This document shows, one piece after another, positions 22,601 to 37,400 of a stretch of 64,000 nt of DNA (positions are counted from its first letter, which is position 1; every line of letters begins with the position of its first letter). The position numbers were made by a program, and so were the translations under genes. The DNA is from Solea solea (Eukaryota > Chordata > Actinopteri > Pleuronectiformes > Soleidae), in NCBI RefSeq assembly GCF_958295425.1, contig NC_081146.1, forward strand, positions 1,790,165-1,854,164. Direction: 5' to 3'. The notes beneath the pieces were generated by a model. It saw only the letters and a list, made by a program, of their open reading frames with translations. It was not told the DNA's origin and did no database searches.

Positions 22601-25499
22601 GCAGTATTTGACTGGTGCAGTATTTGACTGGTGGTGTATTTGACTGGTGGTGTATTTGACTGGTGGTGTATTTGACTGGTGCAGTATTTGACTGGTGCAG
22701 TATTTCACTGGTGGTGTATTTGACTGGTGGTGTATTTGACTTGTGCAGTATTTGACTGGTGCAGTATTTGACTGGTGGTGTATTTGACTGGTGCAGTATT
22801 TGACTGGTGGTGTATTTGACTGGTGCAGTATTTGACTGGTGCAGTATTTGACTGGTGCAGTATTTGACTGGTGGTGTATTTGACTGGTGGTGTATTTGAC
22901 TGGTGGTGTATTTGACTGGTAGTGTATTTGACTGGTGCAGTATTTGACTGGTGGTGTATTTGACTGGTGCAGTATTTGACTGGTGGTGTATTTGACTGGT
23001 GCAGTATTTGACTGGTGCAGTATTTGACTGGTGGTGTATTTGACTGGTGCAGTATTTGACTGGTGGTGTATTTGACTGGTGCAGTATTTGACTGGTGCAG
23101 TATTTGACTGGTGGTGTATTTGACTGGTGGTGTATTTGACTAGTGCAGTATTTGACTGGTGCAGTATTTGACTGGTGGTGTATTTGACTGGTGGTGTATT
23201 TGACTGGTGCAGTATTTGACTGGTGCAGTATTTGACTGGTGGTGTATTTGACTGGTGCAGTATTTGACTGGTGCAGTATTTGACTGGTGCAGTATTTGAC
23301 TGGTGGTGTATTTGACTGGTGCAGTATTTGACTTGTGCAGTATTTGACTGGTGCAGTATTTGACTGGTGGTGTATTTGACTGGTGGTGTATTTGACTAGT
23401 GCAGTATTTGACTGGTGCAGTATTTGACTGGTGGTGTATTTGACTGGTGGTGTATTTGACTGGTGCAGTATTTGACTGGTGCAGTATTTGACTGGTGGTG
23501 TATTTGACTGGTGTAGTATTTGACTGGTGCAGTATTTGACTGGTGGTGTATTTGACTGGTGCAGTATTTGACTTGTGCAGTATTTGACTGGTGCAGTATT
23601 TGACTGGTGGTGTATTTGACTGGTGGTGTATTTGACTGGTGCAGTATTTGACTGGTGGTGTATTTGACTGGTGCAGTATTTGACTGGTGGTATATTTGAC
23701 TGGTGGTGTATTTGACTGGTGGTGTATTTGACTGGTGAGTATTTGACTGGTGGTGTATTTGACTGGTGCAGTATTAGACTGGTTGTGTATTTGACTGGTG
23801 GTGTATTTGACTGGTTGTGTATTTGACTGGTGGTGTATTTGACTGGTGCAGTATTTGACTGGTGGTGTATTTGACTGGTGGTGTATTTGGCTGGTGGTGT
23901 ATTTGACTGGTGCAGTATTTGACTGGTGGTGTATTTGACTGGTGGTGTATTTGACTGGTGGTGTATTTGACTGGTGGTGTATTTGACTGGTGCAGTATTT
24001 GACTGGTGGTGTATTTGACTGGTGCAGTATTTGACTGGTGGTGTATTTGACTGGTGCAGTATTTGACTGGTGCAGTATTTGACTGGTGGTGTATTTGACT
24101 GGTGGTGTATTTGACTGGTGGTGTATTTGACTGGTGGTGTATTTGACTGGTGGTGTATTTGACTGGTGCAGTATTTGACTGGTGCAGTATTTGACTGGTG
24201 GTGTATTTGACTGGTGGTGTATTTGACTGGTGCAGTATTTGACTGGTGCAGTATTTGACTGGTGGTGTATTTGACTGGTGCAGTATTTGACTGGTGCAGT
24301 ATTTGACTGGTGCAGTATTTGACTGGTGGTGTATTTGACTGGTGCAGTATTTGACTTGTGCAGTATTTGACTGGTGCAGTATTTGACTGGTGGTGTATTT
24401 GACTGGTGGTGTATTTGACTGGTGCAGTATTTGACTGGTGGTGTATTTGACTGGTGCAGTATTTGACTGGTGGTGTATTTGACTGGTGGTGTATTTGACT
24501 GGTGGTGTATTTGACTGGTGCAGTATTTGACTGGTGGTGTATTTGACTGGTGGTGTATTTGACTGGTGGTGTATTTGACTGGTGCAGTATTTGACTGGTG
24601 CAGTATTTGACTGGTGGTGTATTTGACTGGTGATGTATTTGACTGGTGGTGTATTTGACTTGTGCAGTATTTGACTGGTGCAGTATTTGACTGGTGGTGT
24701 ATTTGACTGGTGCAGTATTTGACTGGTGGTGTATTTGACTGGTGGTGTATTTGACTGGTGGTGTATTTGACTGGTGCAGTATTAGACTGGTTGTGTATTT
24801 GACTGGTGGTGTATTTGACTGGTGGTGTATTTGACTGGTGGTGTATTTGACTGGTGCAGTATTTGACTGGTGCAGTATTTGACTGGTGGTGTATTTGACT
24901 GGTGGTGTATTTGACTTGTGCAGTATTTGACTGGTGCAGTATTTGACTGGTGGTGTATTTGACTGGTGCAGTATTTGACTGGTGGTGTATTTGACTGGTG
25001 CAGTATTTGACTGGTGCAGTATTTGACTGGTGCAGTATTTGACTGGTGGTGTATTTGACTGGTGGTGTATTTGACTGGTGGTGTATTTGACTGGTGCAGT
25101 ATTTGACTGGTAGTGTATTTGACTGGTGGTGTATTTGACTGGTGCAGTATTTGACTGGTGGTGTATTTGACTGGTGCAGTATTTGACTGGTGCAGTATTT
25201 GACTGGTGGTGTATTTGACTGGTGCAGTATTTGACTGGTGCAGTATTTGACTGGTGGTGTATTTGACTTGTGCAGTATTTGACTGGTGCAGTATTTGACT
25301 GGTGCAGTATTTGACTGGTGCAGTATTTGACTGGTGCAGTATTTGACTGGTGGTGTATTTGACTGGTGGTGTATTTGACTGGTGGTGTATTTGATTGGTG
25401 GTGTATTTGACTGGTGCAGTATTTGACTGGTGCAGTATTTGACTGGTGGTGTATTTGACTGGTGCAGTATTTGACTGGTGCAGTATTTGACTGGTGGTG

Positions 25500-28400
25500 T
25501 ATTTGACTTGTGCAGTATTTCACTGGTGCAGTATTTGACTGGTGGTGTATTTGACTTGTGCAGTATTTCACTGGTGCAGTATTTGACTGGTGGAGTATTT
25601 GACTGGTGGTGTATTTGACTGGTGGTGTATTTGACTGGTGGTGTATTTGACTGGTGCAGTATTTGACTGGTGGTGTATTTGACTGGTGCAGTATTTGACT
25701 GGTGCAGTATTTGACTGGTGGTGTATTTGACTGGTGCAGTATTTGACTAGTGCAGTATTTGACTGGTGGTGTATTTGACTTGTGCAGTATTTCACTGTTG
25801 CAGTATTTGACTGGTGGTGTATTTGACTGGTGGTGTATTTGACTGGTGGTGTATTTGACTGGTGGTGTATTTGACTGGTGCAGTATTTGACTGGTGGTGT
25901 ATTTGACTGGTGGTGTATTTGACTGGTGGTGTATTTGACTGGTGCAGTATTTGACTGGTGCAGTATTTGACTGGTGGTGTATTTGACTTGTGCAGTATTT
26001 CACTGGTGCAGTATTTGACTGGTGGTGTATTTGACTTGTGCAGTATTTCACTGGTGCAGTATTTGACTGGTGGTGTATTTGACTGGTGGTGTATTTGACT
26101 GGTGCAGTATTTGACTGGTGGTGTATTTGACTGGTGCAGTATTTGACTGGTGCAGTATTTGACTGGTGGTGTATTTGACTGGTGCAGTATTTGACTGGTG
26201 GTGTATTTGACTGGTGCAGTATTTGACTGGTGCAGTATTTGACTGGTGGTGTATTTGACTGGTGCAGTATTTGACTAGTGCAGTATTTGACTGGTGGTGT
26301 ATTTGACTTGTGCAGTATTTCACTGGTGCAGTATTTGACTGGTGGTGTATTTGACTGGTGGTGTATTTGACTGGTGCAGTATTTGACTGGTGGTGTATTT
26401 GACTTGTGCAGTATTTCACTGGTGCAGTATTTGACTGGTGGTGTATTTGACTTGTGCAGTATTTCACTGGTGCAGTATTTGACTGGTGGTGTATTTGACT
26501 TGTGCAGTATTTGACTGGTGCAGTATTTGACTGGTGGTGTATTTGACTGGTGCAGTATTTGACTGGTGGTGTATTTGACTGGTGGTGTATTTGACTGGTG
26601 GTGTATTTGATTGGTGGTGTATTTGACTGGTGCAGTATTTGACTGGTGCAGTATTTGACTGGTGGTGTATTTGACTGGTGCAGTATTTGACTGGTGCAGT
26701 ATTTGACTGGTGCAGTATTTGACTGGTGCAGTATTTGACTGGTGGTGTATTTGACTGGTGCAGTATTTGACTTGTGCAGTATTTGACTGGTGGTGTATTT
26801 GACTGGTGCAGTATTTGACCGGTGGTGTATTTGACTGGTGGTGTATTTGATTGGTGGTGTATTTGACTGGTGCAGTATTTGACTGGTGGTGTATTTGACT
26901 GGTGCAGTATTTGACTGGTGCAGTATTTGACTGGTGGTGTATTTGACTGGTGGTGTATTTGACTGGTGCAGTATTTGACTGGTGGTGTATTTGACTGGTG
27001 CAGTATTTGACTGGTGGTGTATTTGACTGGTGCAGTATTTGACTGGTGGTGTATTTGACTGGTGGTGTATTTGACTGGTGGTGTATTTGACTGGTGCAGT
27101 ATTTGACTGGTGGTGTATTTGACTGGTGCAGTATTTGACTGGTGCAGTATTTGACTGGTGGTGTATTTGACTGGTGCAGTATTTGACTAGTGCAGTATTT
27201 GACTGGTGGTGTATTTGACTTGTGCAGTATTTCACTGGTGCAGTATTTGACTGGTGGTCTATTTGACTGGTGGTGTATTTGACTGGTGCAGTATTTGACT
27301 GGTGCAGTATTTGACTGGTGCAGTATTTGGCTGGTGGTGTATTTGACTTGTGCAGTATTTCACTGGTGCAGTATTTGACTGGTGGTGTATTTGACTTGTG
27401 CAGTATTTGACTGGTGCAGTATTTGACTGGTGGTGTATTTGACTGGTGGTGTATTTGACTGGTGGTGTATTTGACTGGTGCAGTATTTGACTGGTGGTGT
27501 ATTTGACTGGTGCAGTATTTGACTGGTGGTGTATTTGACTGGTGCAGTATTTGACTAGTGCAGTATTTGACTGGTGGTGTATTTGACTTGTGCAGTATTT
27601 CACTGGTGCAGTATTTGACTGGTGGTGTATTTGACTGGTGGTGTATTTGACTGGTGCAGTATTTGACTGGTGGTGTATTTGACTGGTGGTGTATTTGACT
27701 GGTGGTGTATTTGACTGGTGCAGTATTTGACTGGTGCAGTATTTGACTGGTGGTGTATTTGACTTGTGCAGTATTTCACTGGTGCAGTATTTGACTGGTG
27801 GTGTATTTGACTTGTGCAGTATTTCACTGGTGCAGTATTTGACTGGTGGTGTATTTGACTGGTGGTGTATTTGACTGGTGCAGTATTTGACTGGTGGTGT
27901 ATTTGACTGGTGCAGTATTTGACTGGTGCAGTATTTGACTGGTGCAGTATTTGACTAGTGCAGTATTTGACTGGTGGTGTATTTGACTTGTGCAGTATTT
28001 CACTGGTGCAGTATTTGACTGGTGGTGTATTTGACTGGTGGTGTATTTGACTGGTGGTGTATTTGACTGGTGCAGTATTTGACTGGTGGTGTATTTGACT
28101 GGTGGTGTATTTGACTTGTGCAGTATTTCACTGGTGCAGTATTTGACTGGTGCAGTATTTGACTGGTGGTGTATTTGACTGGTGCAGTATTTGACTGATG
28201 GTGTATTTGACTTGTGCAGTATTTCACTGGTGCAGTTTTTGACTGGTGGTGTATTTGACTGGTGGTGTATTTGACTGGTGGTGTATTTGACTGGTGCAGT
28301 ATTTGACTGGTGGTGTATTTGACTGGTGCAGTATTTGACTGGTGGTGTATTTGACTGGTGCAGTATTTGACTGGTGGTGTATTTGACTGGTGGTGTATTT

Positions 28401-31400
28401 GACTGGTGGTGTATTTGACTGGTGCAGTATTTGACTGGTGCAGTATTTGACTGGTGGTGTATTTGACTTGTGCAGTATTTCACTGGTGCAGTATTTGACT
28501 GGTGGTGTATTTGACTTGTGCAGTATTTCACTGGTGCAGTATTTGACTGGTGGTGTATTTGACTTGTGCAGTATTTGACTGGTGCAGTATTTGACTGGTG
28601 CAGTATTTGACTGGTGCAGTATTTGACTGGTGGTGTATTTGACTGGTGCAGTATTTGACTGGTGGTGTATTTGACTGGTGGTGTATTTGACTGGTGGTGT
28701 ATTTGATTGGTGGTGTATTTGACTGGTGCAGTATTTGACTGGTGCAGTATTTGACTGGTGGTGTATTTGACTGGTGCAGTATTTGACTGGTGGTGTATTT
28801 GACTGGTGGTGTATTTGACTGGTGGTGTATTTGACTGGTGCAGTATTTGACTTGTGCAGTATTTGACTGGTGGTGTATTTGACTGGTGCAGTATTTGACT
28901 GGTGGTGTATTTGACTGGTGGTGTATTTGATTGGTGGTGTATTTGACTGGTGCAGTATTTGACTGGTGCAGTATTTGACTGGTGGTGTATTTGACTGGTG
29001 CAGTATTTGACTGGTGCAGTATTTGACTGGTGGTGTATTTGACTGGTGCAGTATTTGACTTGTGCAGTATTTGACTGGTGGTGTATTTGACTGGTGGTGT
29101 ATTTGACTGGTGTAGTATTTGACTGGTGCAGTATTTGACTGGTGGTGTATTTGACTGGTGCAGTATTTGACTAGTGCAGTATTTGACTGGTGGTGTATTT
29201 GACTTGTGCAGTATTTCACTGGTGCAGTATTTGACTGGTGGTGTATTTGACTGGTGGTGTATTTGACTGGTGGTGTATTTGACTGGTGGTGTATTTGACT
29301 GGTGGTGTATTTGACTGGTGCAGTATTTGACTGGTGCAGTATTTGACTGGTGGTGTATTTGACTTGTGCAGTATTTCACTGGTGCAGTATTTGACTGGTG
29401 GTGTATTTCACTGGTGCAGTATTTGACTGGTGGTGTATTTGACTGGTGGTGTATTTGACTGGTGCAGTATTTGACTGGTGGTGTATTTGACTGGTGCAGT
29501 ATTTGACTGGTGCAGTATTTGACTGGTGGTGTATTTGACTGGTGCAGTATTTGACTAGTGCAGTATTTGACTGGTGGTGTATTTGACTTGTGCAGTATTT
29601 CACTGTTGCAGTATTTGACTGGTGGTGTATTTGACTGGTGGTGTATTTGACTGGTGGTGTATTTGACTGGTGCAGTATTTGACTGGTGCTGTATTTGACT
29701 GGTGGTGTATTTGACTGGTGGTGTATTTGACTGGTGCAGTATTTGACTGGTGCAGTATTTGACTGGTGCAGTATTTGACTGGTGGTGTATTTGACTTGTG
29801 CAGTATTTCACTGGTGCAGTATTTGACTGGTGGTGTATTTGACTTGTGCAGTATTTCACTGGTGCAGTATTTGACTGGTGGTGTATTTGACTGGTGGTGT
29901 ATTTGACTGGTGGTGTATTTGACTGGTGGTGTATTTGACTGGTGCAGTATTTGACTGGTGGTGTATTTGACTGGTGGTGTATTTGACTGGTGCAGTATTT
30001 GACTGGTGGTGTATTTGACTGGTGCAGTATTTGACTAGTGCAGTATTTGACTGGTGGTGTATTTGACTTGTGCAGTATTTCACTGGTGCAGTATTTGACT
30101 GGTGGTGTATTTGACTGGTGGTGTATTTGACTGGTGCAGTATTTGACTGGTGGTGTATTTGACTGGTGCAGTATTTGACTGGTGCAGTATTTGACTGGTG
30201 GTGTATTTGACTTGTGCAGTATTTCACTGGTGCAGTATTTGACTGGTGGTGTATTTGACTTGTGCAGTATTTCACTGGTGCAGTATTTGACTGGTGGTGT
30301 ATTTGACTTGTGCAGTATTTGACTGGTGCAGTATTTGACTGGTGCAGTATTTGACTGGTGCAGTATTTGACTGGTGCAGTACTTGACTGGTGGTGTATTT
30401 GACTGGTGCAGTATTTGACTGGTGGTGTATTTGACTGGTGGTGTATTTGACTGGTGGTGTATTTGATTGGTGGTGTATTTGACTGGTGCAGTATTTGACT
30501 GGTGCAGTATTTGACTGGTGGTGTATTTGACTGGTGCAGTATTTGACTGGTGCAGTATTTGACTGGTGCAGTATTTGACTGGTGCAGTATTTGACTGGTG
30601 GTGTATTTGACTGGTGCAGTATTTGACTTGTGCAGTATTTGACTGGTGGTGTATTTGACTGGTGCAGTATTTGACTGGTGGTGTATTTGACTGGTGGTGT
30701 ATTTGATTGGTGGTGTATTTGACTGGTGCAGTATTTGACTGGTGGTGTATTTGACTGGTGCAGTATTTGACTGGTGCAGTATTTGACTGGTGGTGTATTT
30801 GACTGGTGGTGTATTTGACTTGTGCAGTATTTGACTGGTGGTGTATTTGACTGGTGGTGTATTTGACTGGTGCAGTATTTGACTGGTGGTGTATTTGACT
30901 GGTGCAGTATTTGACTGGTGGTGTATTTGACTTGTGCAGTATTTGACTGGTGGTGTATTTGACTGGTGGTGTATTTGACTGGTGGTGTATTTGACTTGTG
31001 CAGTATTTCACTGGTGCAGTATTTGACTGGTGGTGTATTTGACTTGTGCAGTATTTCACTGGTGCAGTATTTGACTGGTGGTGTATTTGACTTGTGCAGT
31101 ATTTGACTGGTGCAGTATTTGACTGGTGCAGTATTTGACTGGTGGTGTATTTGACTTGTGCAGTATTTGACTGGTGGTGTATTTGACTGGTGGTGTATTT
31201 GACTGGTGGTGTATTTGATTGGTGGTGTATTTGACTGGTGCAGTATTTGACTGGTGCAGTATTTGACTGGTGGTGTATTTGACTGGTGCAGTATTTGACT
31301 GGTGCAGTATTTGACTGGTGCAGTATTTGACTGGTGCAGTATTTGACTTGTGGTGTATTTGACTGGTGCAGTATTTGACTTGTGCAGTATTTGACTGGTG

Positions 31401-34400
31401 GTGTATTTGACTGGTGCAGTATTTGACTGGTGGTGTATTTGACTGGTGGTGTATTTGATTGGTGGTGTATTTGACTGGTGGTGTATTTGACTGGTGCAGT
31501 ATTTGACTGGTGCAGCATTTGACTGGTGGTGTATTTGACTGGTGGTGTATTTGACTTGTGCAGTATTTCACTGGTGCAATATTTGACTGGTGGTGTATTT
31601 GACTGGTGCAGTATTTGACTGGTGGTGTATTTGACTGGTGCAGTATTTGACTGGTGGTGTATTTGACTGGTGGTGTATTTGACTGGTGGTGTATTTGACT
31701 GGTGCAGTATTTGACTGGTGGTGTATTTGACTGGTGCAGTATTTGACTGGTGCAGTATTTGACTGGTGGTGTATTTGACTGGTGCAGTATTTGACTAGTG
31801 CAGTATTTGACTGGTGGTGTATTTGACTTGTGCAGTATTTCACTGGTGCAGTATTTCACTGGTGGTCTAATTGACTGGTGGTGTATTTGACTGGTGGTGT
31901 ATTTGACTGGTGCAGTATTTGACTGGTGCAGTATTTGACTGGTGCAGTATTTGGCTGGTGGTGTATTTGACTTGTGCAGTATTTCACTGGTGCAATATTT
32001 GACTGGTGGTGTATTTGACTTGTGCAGTATTTGACTGGTGCAGTATTTGACTGGTGGTGTATTTGACTGGTGGTGTATTTGACTGGTGGTGTATTTGACT
32101 GGTGGTGTATTTGACTTGTGCAGTATTTGACTGGTGGTGTATTTGACTGGTGGTGTATTTGACTGGTGCAGTATTTGACTGGTGGTGTATTTGACTGGTG
32201 CAGTATTTGACTGGTGGTGTATTTGACTTGTGCAGTATTTGACTGGTGGTGTATTTGACTGGTGGTGTATTTGACTGGTGGTGTATTTGACTTGTGCAGT
32301 ATTTCACTGGTGCAGTATTTGACTGGTGGTGTATTTGACTTGTGCAGTATTTCACTGGTGCAGTATTTGACTGGTGGTGTATTTGACTTGTGCAGTATTT
32401 GACTGGTGCAGTATTTGACTGGTGCAGTATTTGACTGGTGCAGTATTTGACTGGTGGTGTATTTGACTGGTGGCAGTATTTGACTGGTGGTGTATTTGAC
32501 TGGTGGTGTATTTGACTGGTGGTGTATTTGATTGGTGTGTATTTGACTGGTGCAGTATTTGACTGGTGCAGTATTTGACTGGTGGTGTATTTGACTGGTG
32601 CAGTATTTGACTGGTGCAGTATTTGACTGGTGCAGTATTTGACTGGTGCAGTATTTGACTTGTGGTGTATTTGACTGGTGCAGTATTTGACTTGTGCAGT
32701 ATTTGACTGGTGGTGTATTTGACTGGTGCAGTATTTGACTGGTGGTGTATTTGACTGGTGGTGTATTTGATTGGTGGTGTATTTGACTGGTGGTGTATTT
32801 GACTGGTGCAGTATTTGACTGGTGCAGCATTTGACTGGTGGTGTATTTGACTGGTGGTGTATTTGACTTGTGCAGTATTTGACTGGTGGTGTATTTGACT
32901 GGTGGTGTATTTGACTGGTGCAGTATTTGACTGGTGGTGTATTTGACTGGTGCAGTATTTGACTGGTGGTGTATTTGACTGGTGGTGTATTTGACTGGTG
33001 GTGTATTTGACTGGTGCAGTATTTGACTGGTGGTGTATTTGACTGGTGCAGTATTTGACTGGTGCAGTATTTGACTGGTGGTGTATTTGACTGGTGCAGT
33101 ATTTGACTAGTGCAGTATTTGACTGGTGGTGTATTTGACTTGTGCAGTATTTCACTGGTGCGAGTATTTGCACTGGTGGTCTATTTGACTGGTGTGTATT
33201 TGACTGGTGGTGTATTTGACTGGGTGCAGTATTTGGACTGGTGCAGTATTTGACTGGTGCAGTATTTGGCTGGTGGTGTATTTGACTTGGTGCAGTATTT
33301 CGACTGGTGCAGTATTTGACTGGTGGTGTATTTGACTTGTGCAGTATTTGACTGGTGCAGTATTTGACTGGTGGTGTATTTGACTGGTGGTGTATTTGAC
33401 TGGTGGTGTATTGACTGGTGCAGTATTTGACTGGTGGTGTATTTGACTGGTGGTGTATTTGACTGGTGGTGTATTTGACTGGTGCAGTATTTGACTGGTG
33501 GTGTATTTGACTGGTGTGTATTTGACTGGTGGGTGTATTTGACTGGTGCAGTATTTGACTGGTGAGTGTATTTGACTGGTGGTGTATTTGACTGGTGCAG
33601 TATTTGACTGGTGGTGTATTTGACTGGTGGTGTATTTGACTGGTGCAGTATTTGACTAGTGCAGTATTTGACTGGTGGTGTATTTGACTTGTGCAGTATT
33701 TCACTGGTGCAGTATTTGACTGGTGGTGTATTTGACTGGTGGTGTATTTGACTGGTGGTGTATTTGACTGGTGCAGTATTTGACTGGTGGTGTATTTGAC
33801 NNNNNNNNNNNNNNNNNNNNNNNNNNNNNNNNNNNNNNNNNNNNNNNNNNNNNNNNNNNNNNNNNNNNNNNNNNNNNNNNNNNNNNNNNNNNNNNNNNNN
33901 NNNNNNNNNNNNNNNNNNNNNNNNNNNNNNNNNNNNNNNNNNNNNNNNNNNNNNNNNNNNNNNNNNNNNNNNNNNNNNNNNNNNNNNNNNNNNNNNNNNN
34001 AGTATTTGACTGGTGGTGTATTTGACTTGTGCAGTATTTCACTGGTGCAGTATTTGACTGGTGGTGTATTTGACTGGTGGTGTATTTGACTGGTGCAGTA
34101 TTTGACTGGTGGTGTATTTGACTGGTGGTGTATTTGACTTGTGCAGTATTTCACTGGTGCAGTATTTGACTGGTGCAGTATTTGACTGGTGGTGTATTTG
34201 ACTGGTGCAGTATTTGACTGGTGGTGTATTTGACTTGTGCAGTATTTCACTGGTGCAGTTTTGACTGGTGGTGTATTTGACTGGTGTGTATTTGACTGGT
34301 GGTGTATTTGACTGGTGCAGTATTTGACTGGTGGTGTATTTGACTGGTGCAGTATTTGACTAGTGCAGTATTTGACTGGTGGTGTATTTGACTTGTGCAG

Positions 34401-37400
34401 TATTTCACTGGTGCAGTATTTGACTGGTGGTGTATTTGACTGGTGGTGTGTTTGACTGGTGGTGTATTTGACTGGTGCAGTATTTGACTGGTGCAGTATT
34501 TGACTGGTGCAGTATTTGACTGGTGGTGTATTTGACTTGTGCAGTATTTCACTGGTGCAGTATTTGACTGGTGGTGTATTTGACTTGTGCAGTATTTCAC
34601 TGGTGCAGTATTTGACTGGTGGTGTATTTGACTGGTGGTGTATTTGACTGGTGCAGTATTTGACTGGTGGTGTATTTGACTGGTGCAGTATTTGACTGGT
34701 GCAGTATTTGACTGGTGGTGTATTTGACTGGTGCAGTATTTGACTAGTGCAGTATTTGACTGGTGGTGTATTTGACTTGTGCAGTATTTCACTGTTGCAG
34801 TATTTGACTGGTGGTGTATTTGACTGGTGGTGTATTTGACTGGTGGTGTATTTGACTGGTGGTGTATTTGACTGGTGCAGTATTTGACTGGTGGTGTATT
34901 TGACTGGTGGTGTATTTGACTGGTGCAGTATTTGACTGGTGCAGTATTTGACTGGTGGTGTATTTGACTTGTGCAGTATTTCACTGGTGCAGTATTTGAC
35001 TGGTGGTGTATTTGACTTGTGCAGTATTTCACTGGTGCAGTATTTGACTGGTGGTGTATTTGACTGGTGCAGTATTTCACTGGTGCAGTATTTGACTGGT
35101 GGTGTATTTGACTGGTGGTGTATTTGACTGGTGGTGTATTTGACTGGTGCAGTATTTGACTGGTGGTGTATTTGACTGGTGGTGTATTTGACTTGTGCAG
35201 TATTTCACTGGTGCAGTATTTGACTGGTGGTGTATTTGACTTGTGCAGTATTTCACTGGTGGTGTATTTGACTGGTGGTGTATTTGACTGGTGGTGTATT
35301 TGACTGGTGCAGTATTTGACTGGTGGTGTATTTGACTGGTGCAGTATTTGACTGGTGCAGTATTTGACTGGTGGTGTATTTGACTGGTGCAGTATTTGAC
35401 TAGTGCAGTATTTGACTGGTGGTGTATTTGACTTGTGCAGTATTTCACTGTTGCAGTATTTGACTGGTGGTGTATTTGACTGGTGGTGTATTTGACTGCT
35501 GGTGTATTTGACTGGTGGTGTATTTGACTGGTGGTGTATTTGACTGGTGGTGTATTTGACTGGTGCAGTATTTGACTGGTGGTGTATTTGACTTGTGCAG
35601 TATTTCACTGGTGCAGTATTTGACTGGTGGTGTATTTGACTTGTGCAGTATTTCACTGGTGCAGTATTTGACTGGTGGTGTATTTGACTGGTGGTGTATT
35701 TGACTGGTGCAGTATTTGACTGGTGGTGTATTTGACTGGTGCAGTATTTGACTGGTGCAGTATTTGACTGGTGGTGTATTTGACTGGTGCAGTATTTGAC
35801 TAGTGCAGTATTTGACTGGTGGTGTATTTGACTTGTGCAGTATTTCACTGGTGCAGTATTTGACTGGTGGTGTATTTGACTTGTGCAGTATTTGACTGGT
35901 GCAGTATTTGACTGGTGCAGTATTTGACTGGTGGTGTATTTGACTGGTGCAGTATTTGACTGGTGGTGTATTTGACTGGTGGTGTATTTGACTGGTGGTG
36001 TATTTGACTGGTGGTGTATTTGACTGGTGCAGTATTTGACTGGTGCAGTATTTGACTGGTGGTGTATTTGACTGGTGCAGTATTTGACTGGTGCAGTATT
36101 TGACTGGTGCAGTATTTGACTGGTGCAGTATTTGACTGGTGGTGTATTTGACTGGTGCAGTATTTGACTTGTGCAGTATTTGACTGGTGGTGTATTTGAC
36201 TGGTGCAGTATTTGACTGGTGGTGTATTTGACTGGTGGTGTATTTGATTGGTGGTGTATTTGACTGGTGCAGTATTTGACTGGTGGTGTATTTGACTGGT
36301 GCAGTATTTGACTGGTGCAGTATTTGACTGGTGGTGTATTTGACTGGTGGTGTATTTGACTTGTGCAGTATTTGACTGGTGGTGTATTTGACTGGTGGTG
36401 TATTTGACTGGTGCAGTATTTGACTGGTGGTGTATTTGACTGGTGCAGTATTTGACTGGTGGTGTATTTGACTTGTGCAGTATTTCACTGGTGCAGTATT
36501 TGACTGTTGGTGTATTTGACTTGTGCAGTATTTGACTGGTGCAGTATTTGACTGGTGCAGTATTTGACTGGTGGTGTATTTGACTGGTGGTGTATTTGAC
36601 TGGTGGTGTATTTGACTGGTGGTGTATTTGACTGGTGGTGTATTTGATTGGTGGTGTATTTGACTGGTGCAGTATTTGACTGGTGCAGTATTTGACTGGT
36701 GGTGTATTTGACTGGTGCAGTATTTGACTGGTGCAGTATTTGACTGGTGCAGTATTTGACTGGTGGTGTATTTGACTGGTGCAGTATTTGACTGTGCAGT
36801 ATTTGACTGGTGGTGTATTTGACTGGTGCAGTATTTGACTGGGGATGTATTTGACTGGTGGTGTATTTGATTGGTGGTGTATTTGACTGGGGATGTATTT
36901 GACTGGTGGTGTATTTGACTGGTGCAGTATTTGACTGGTGCAGTATTTGACTGGTGGTGTATTTGACTGGTGGTGTATTTGACTTGTGCAGTATTTGACT
37001 GGTGGTGTATTTGACTGGTGGTGTATTTGACTGGTGGTGTATTTGACTGGTGCAGTATTTGACTGGTGGTGTATTTGACTGGTGCAGTATTTGACTGGTG
37101 GTGTATTTGACTGGTGGTGTATTTGACTGGTGGTGTATTTGACTGGTGCAGTATTTGACTGGTGGTGTATTTGACTGGTGCAGTATTTGACTGGTGCAGT
37201 ATTTGACTGGTGGTGTATTTGACTGGTGCAGTATTTGACTAGTGCAGTATTTGACTGGTGGTGTATTTGACTTGTGCAGTATTTCACTGGTGCAGTATTT
37301 GACTGGTGGTGTATTTGACTGGTGGTGTATTTGACTGGTGGTGTATTTGACTGGTGCAGTATTTGACTGGTGCAGTATTTGACTGGTGGTGTATTTGACT

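Noticed and set aside
33701..34250. Open frames running through runs of X
   Set aside because: They cross the 200-N gap and have no meaning.
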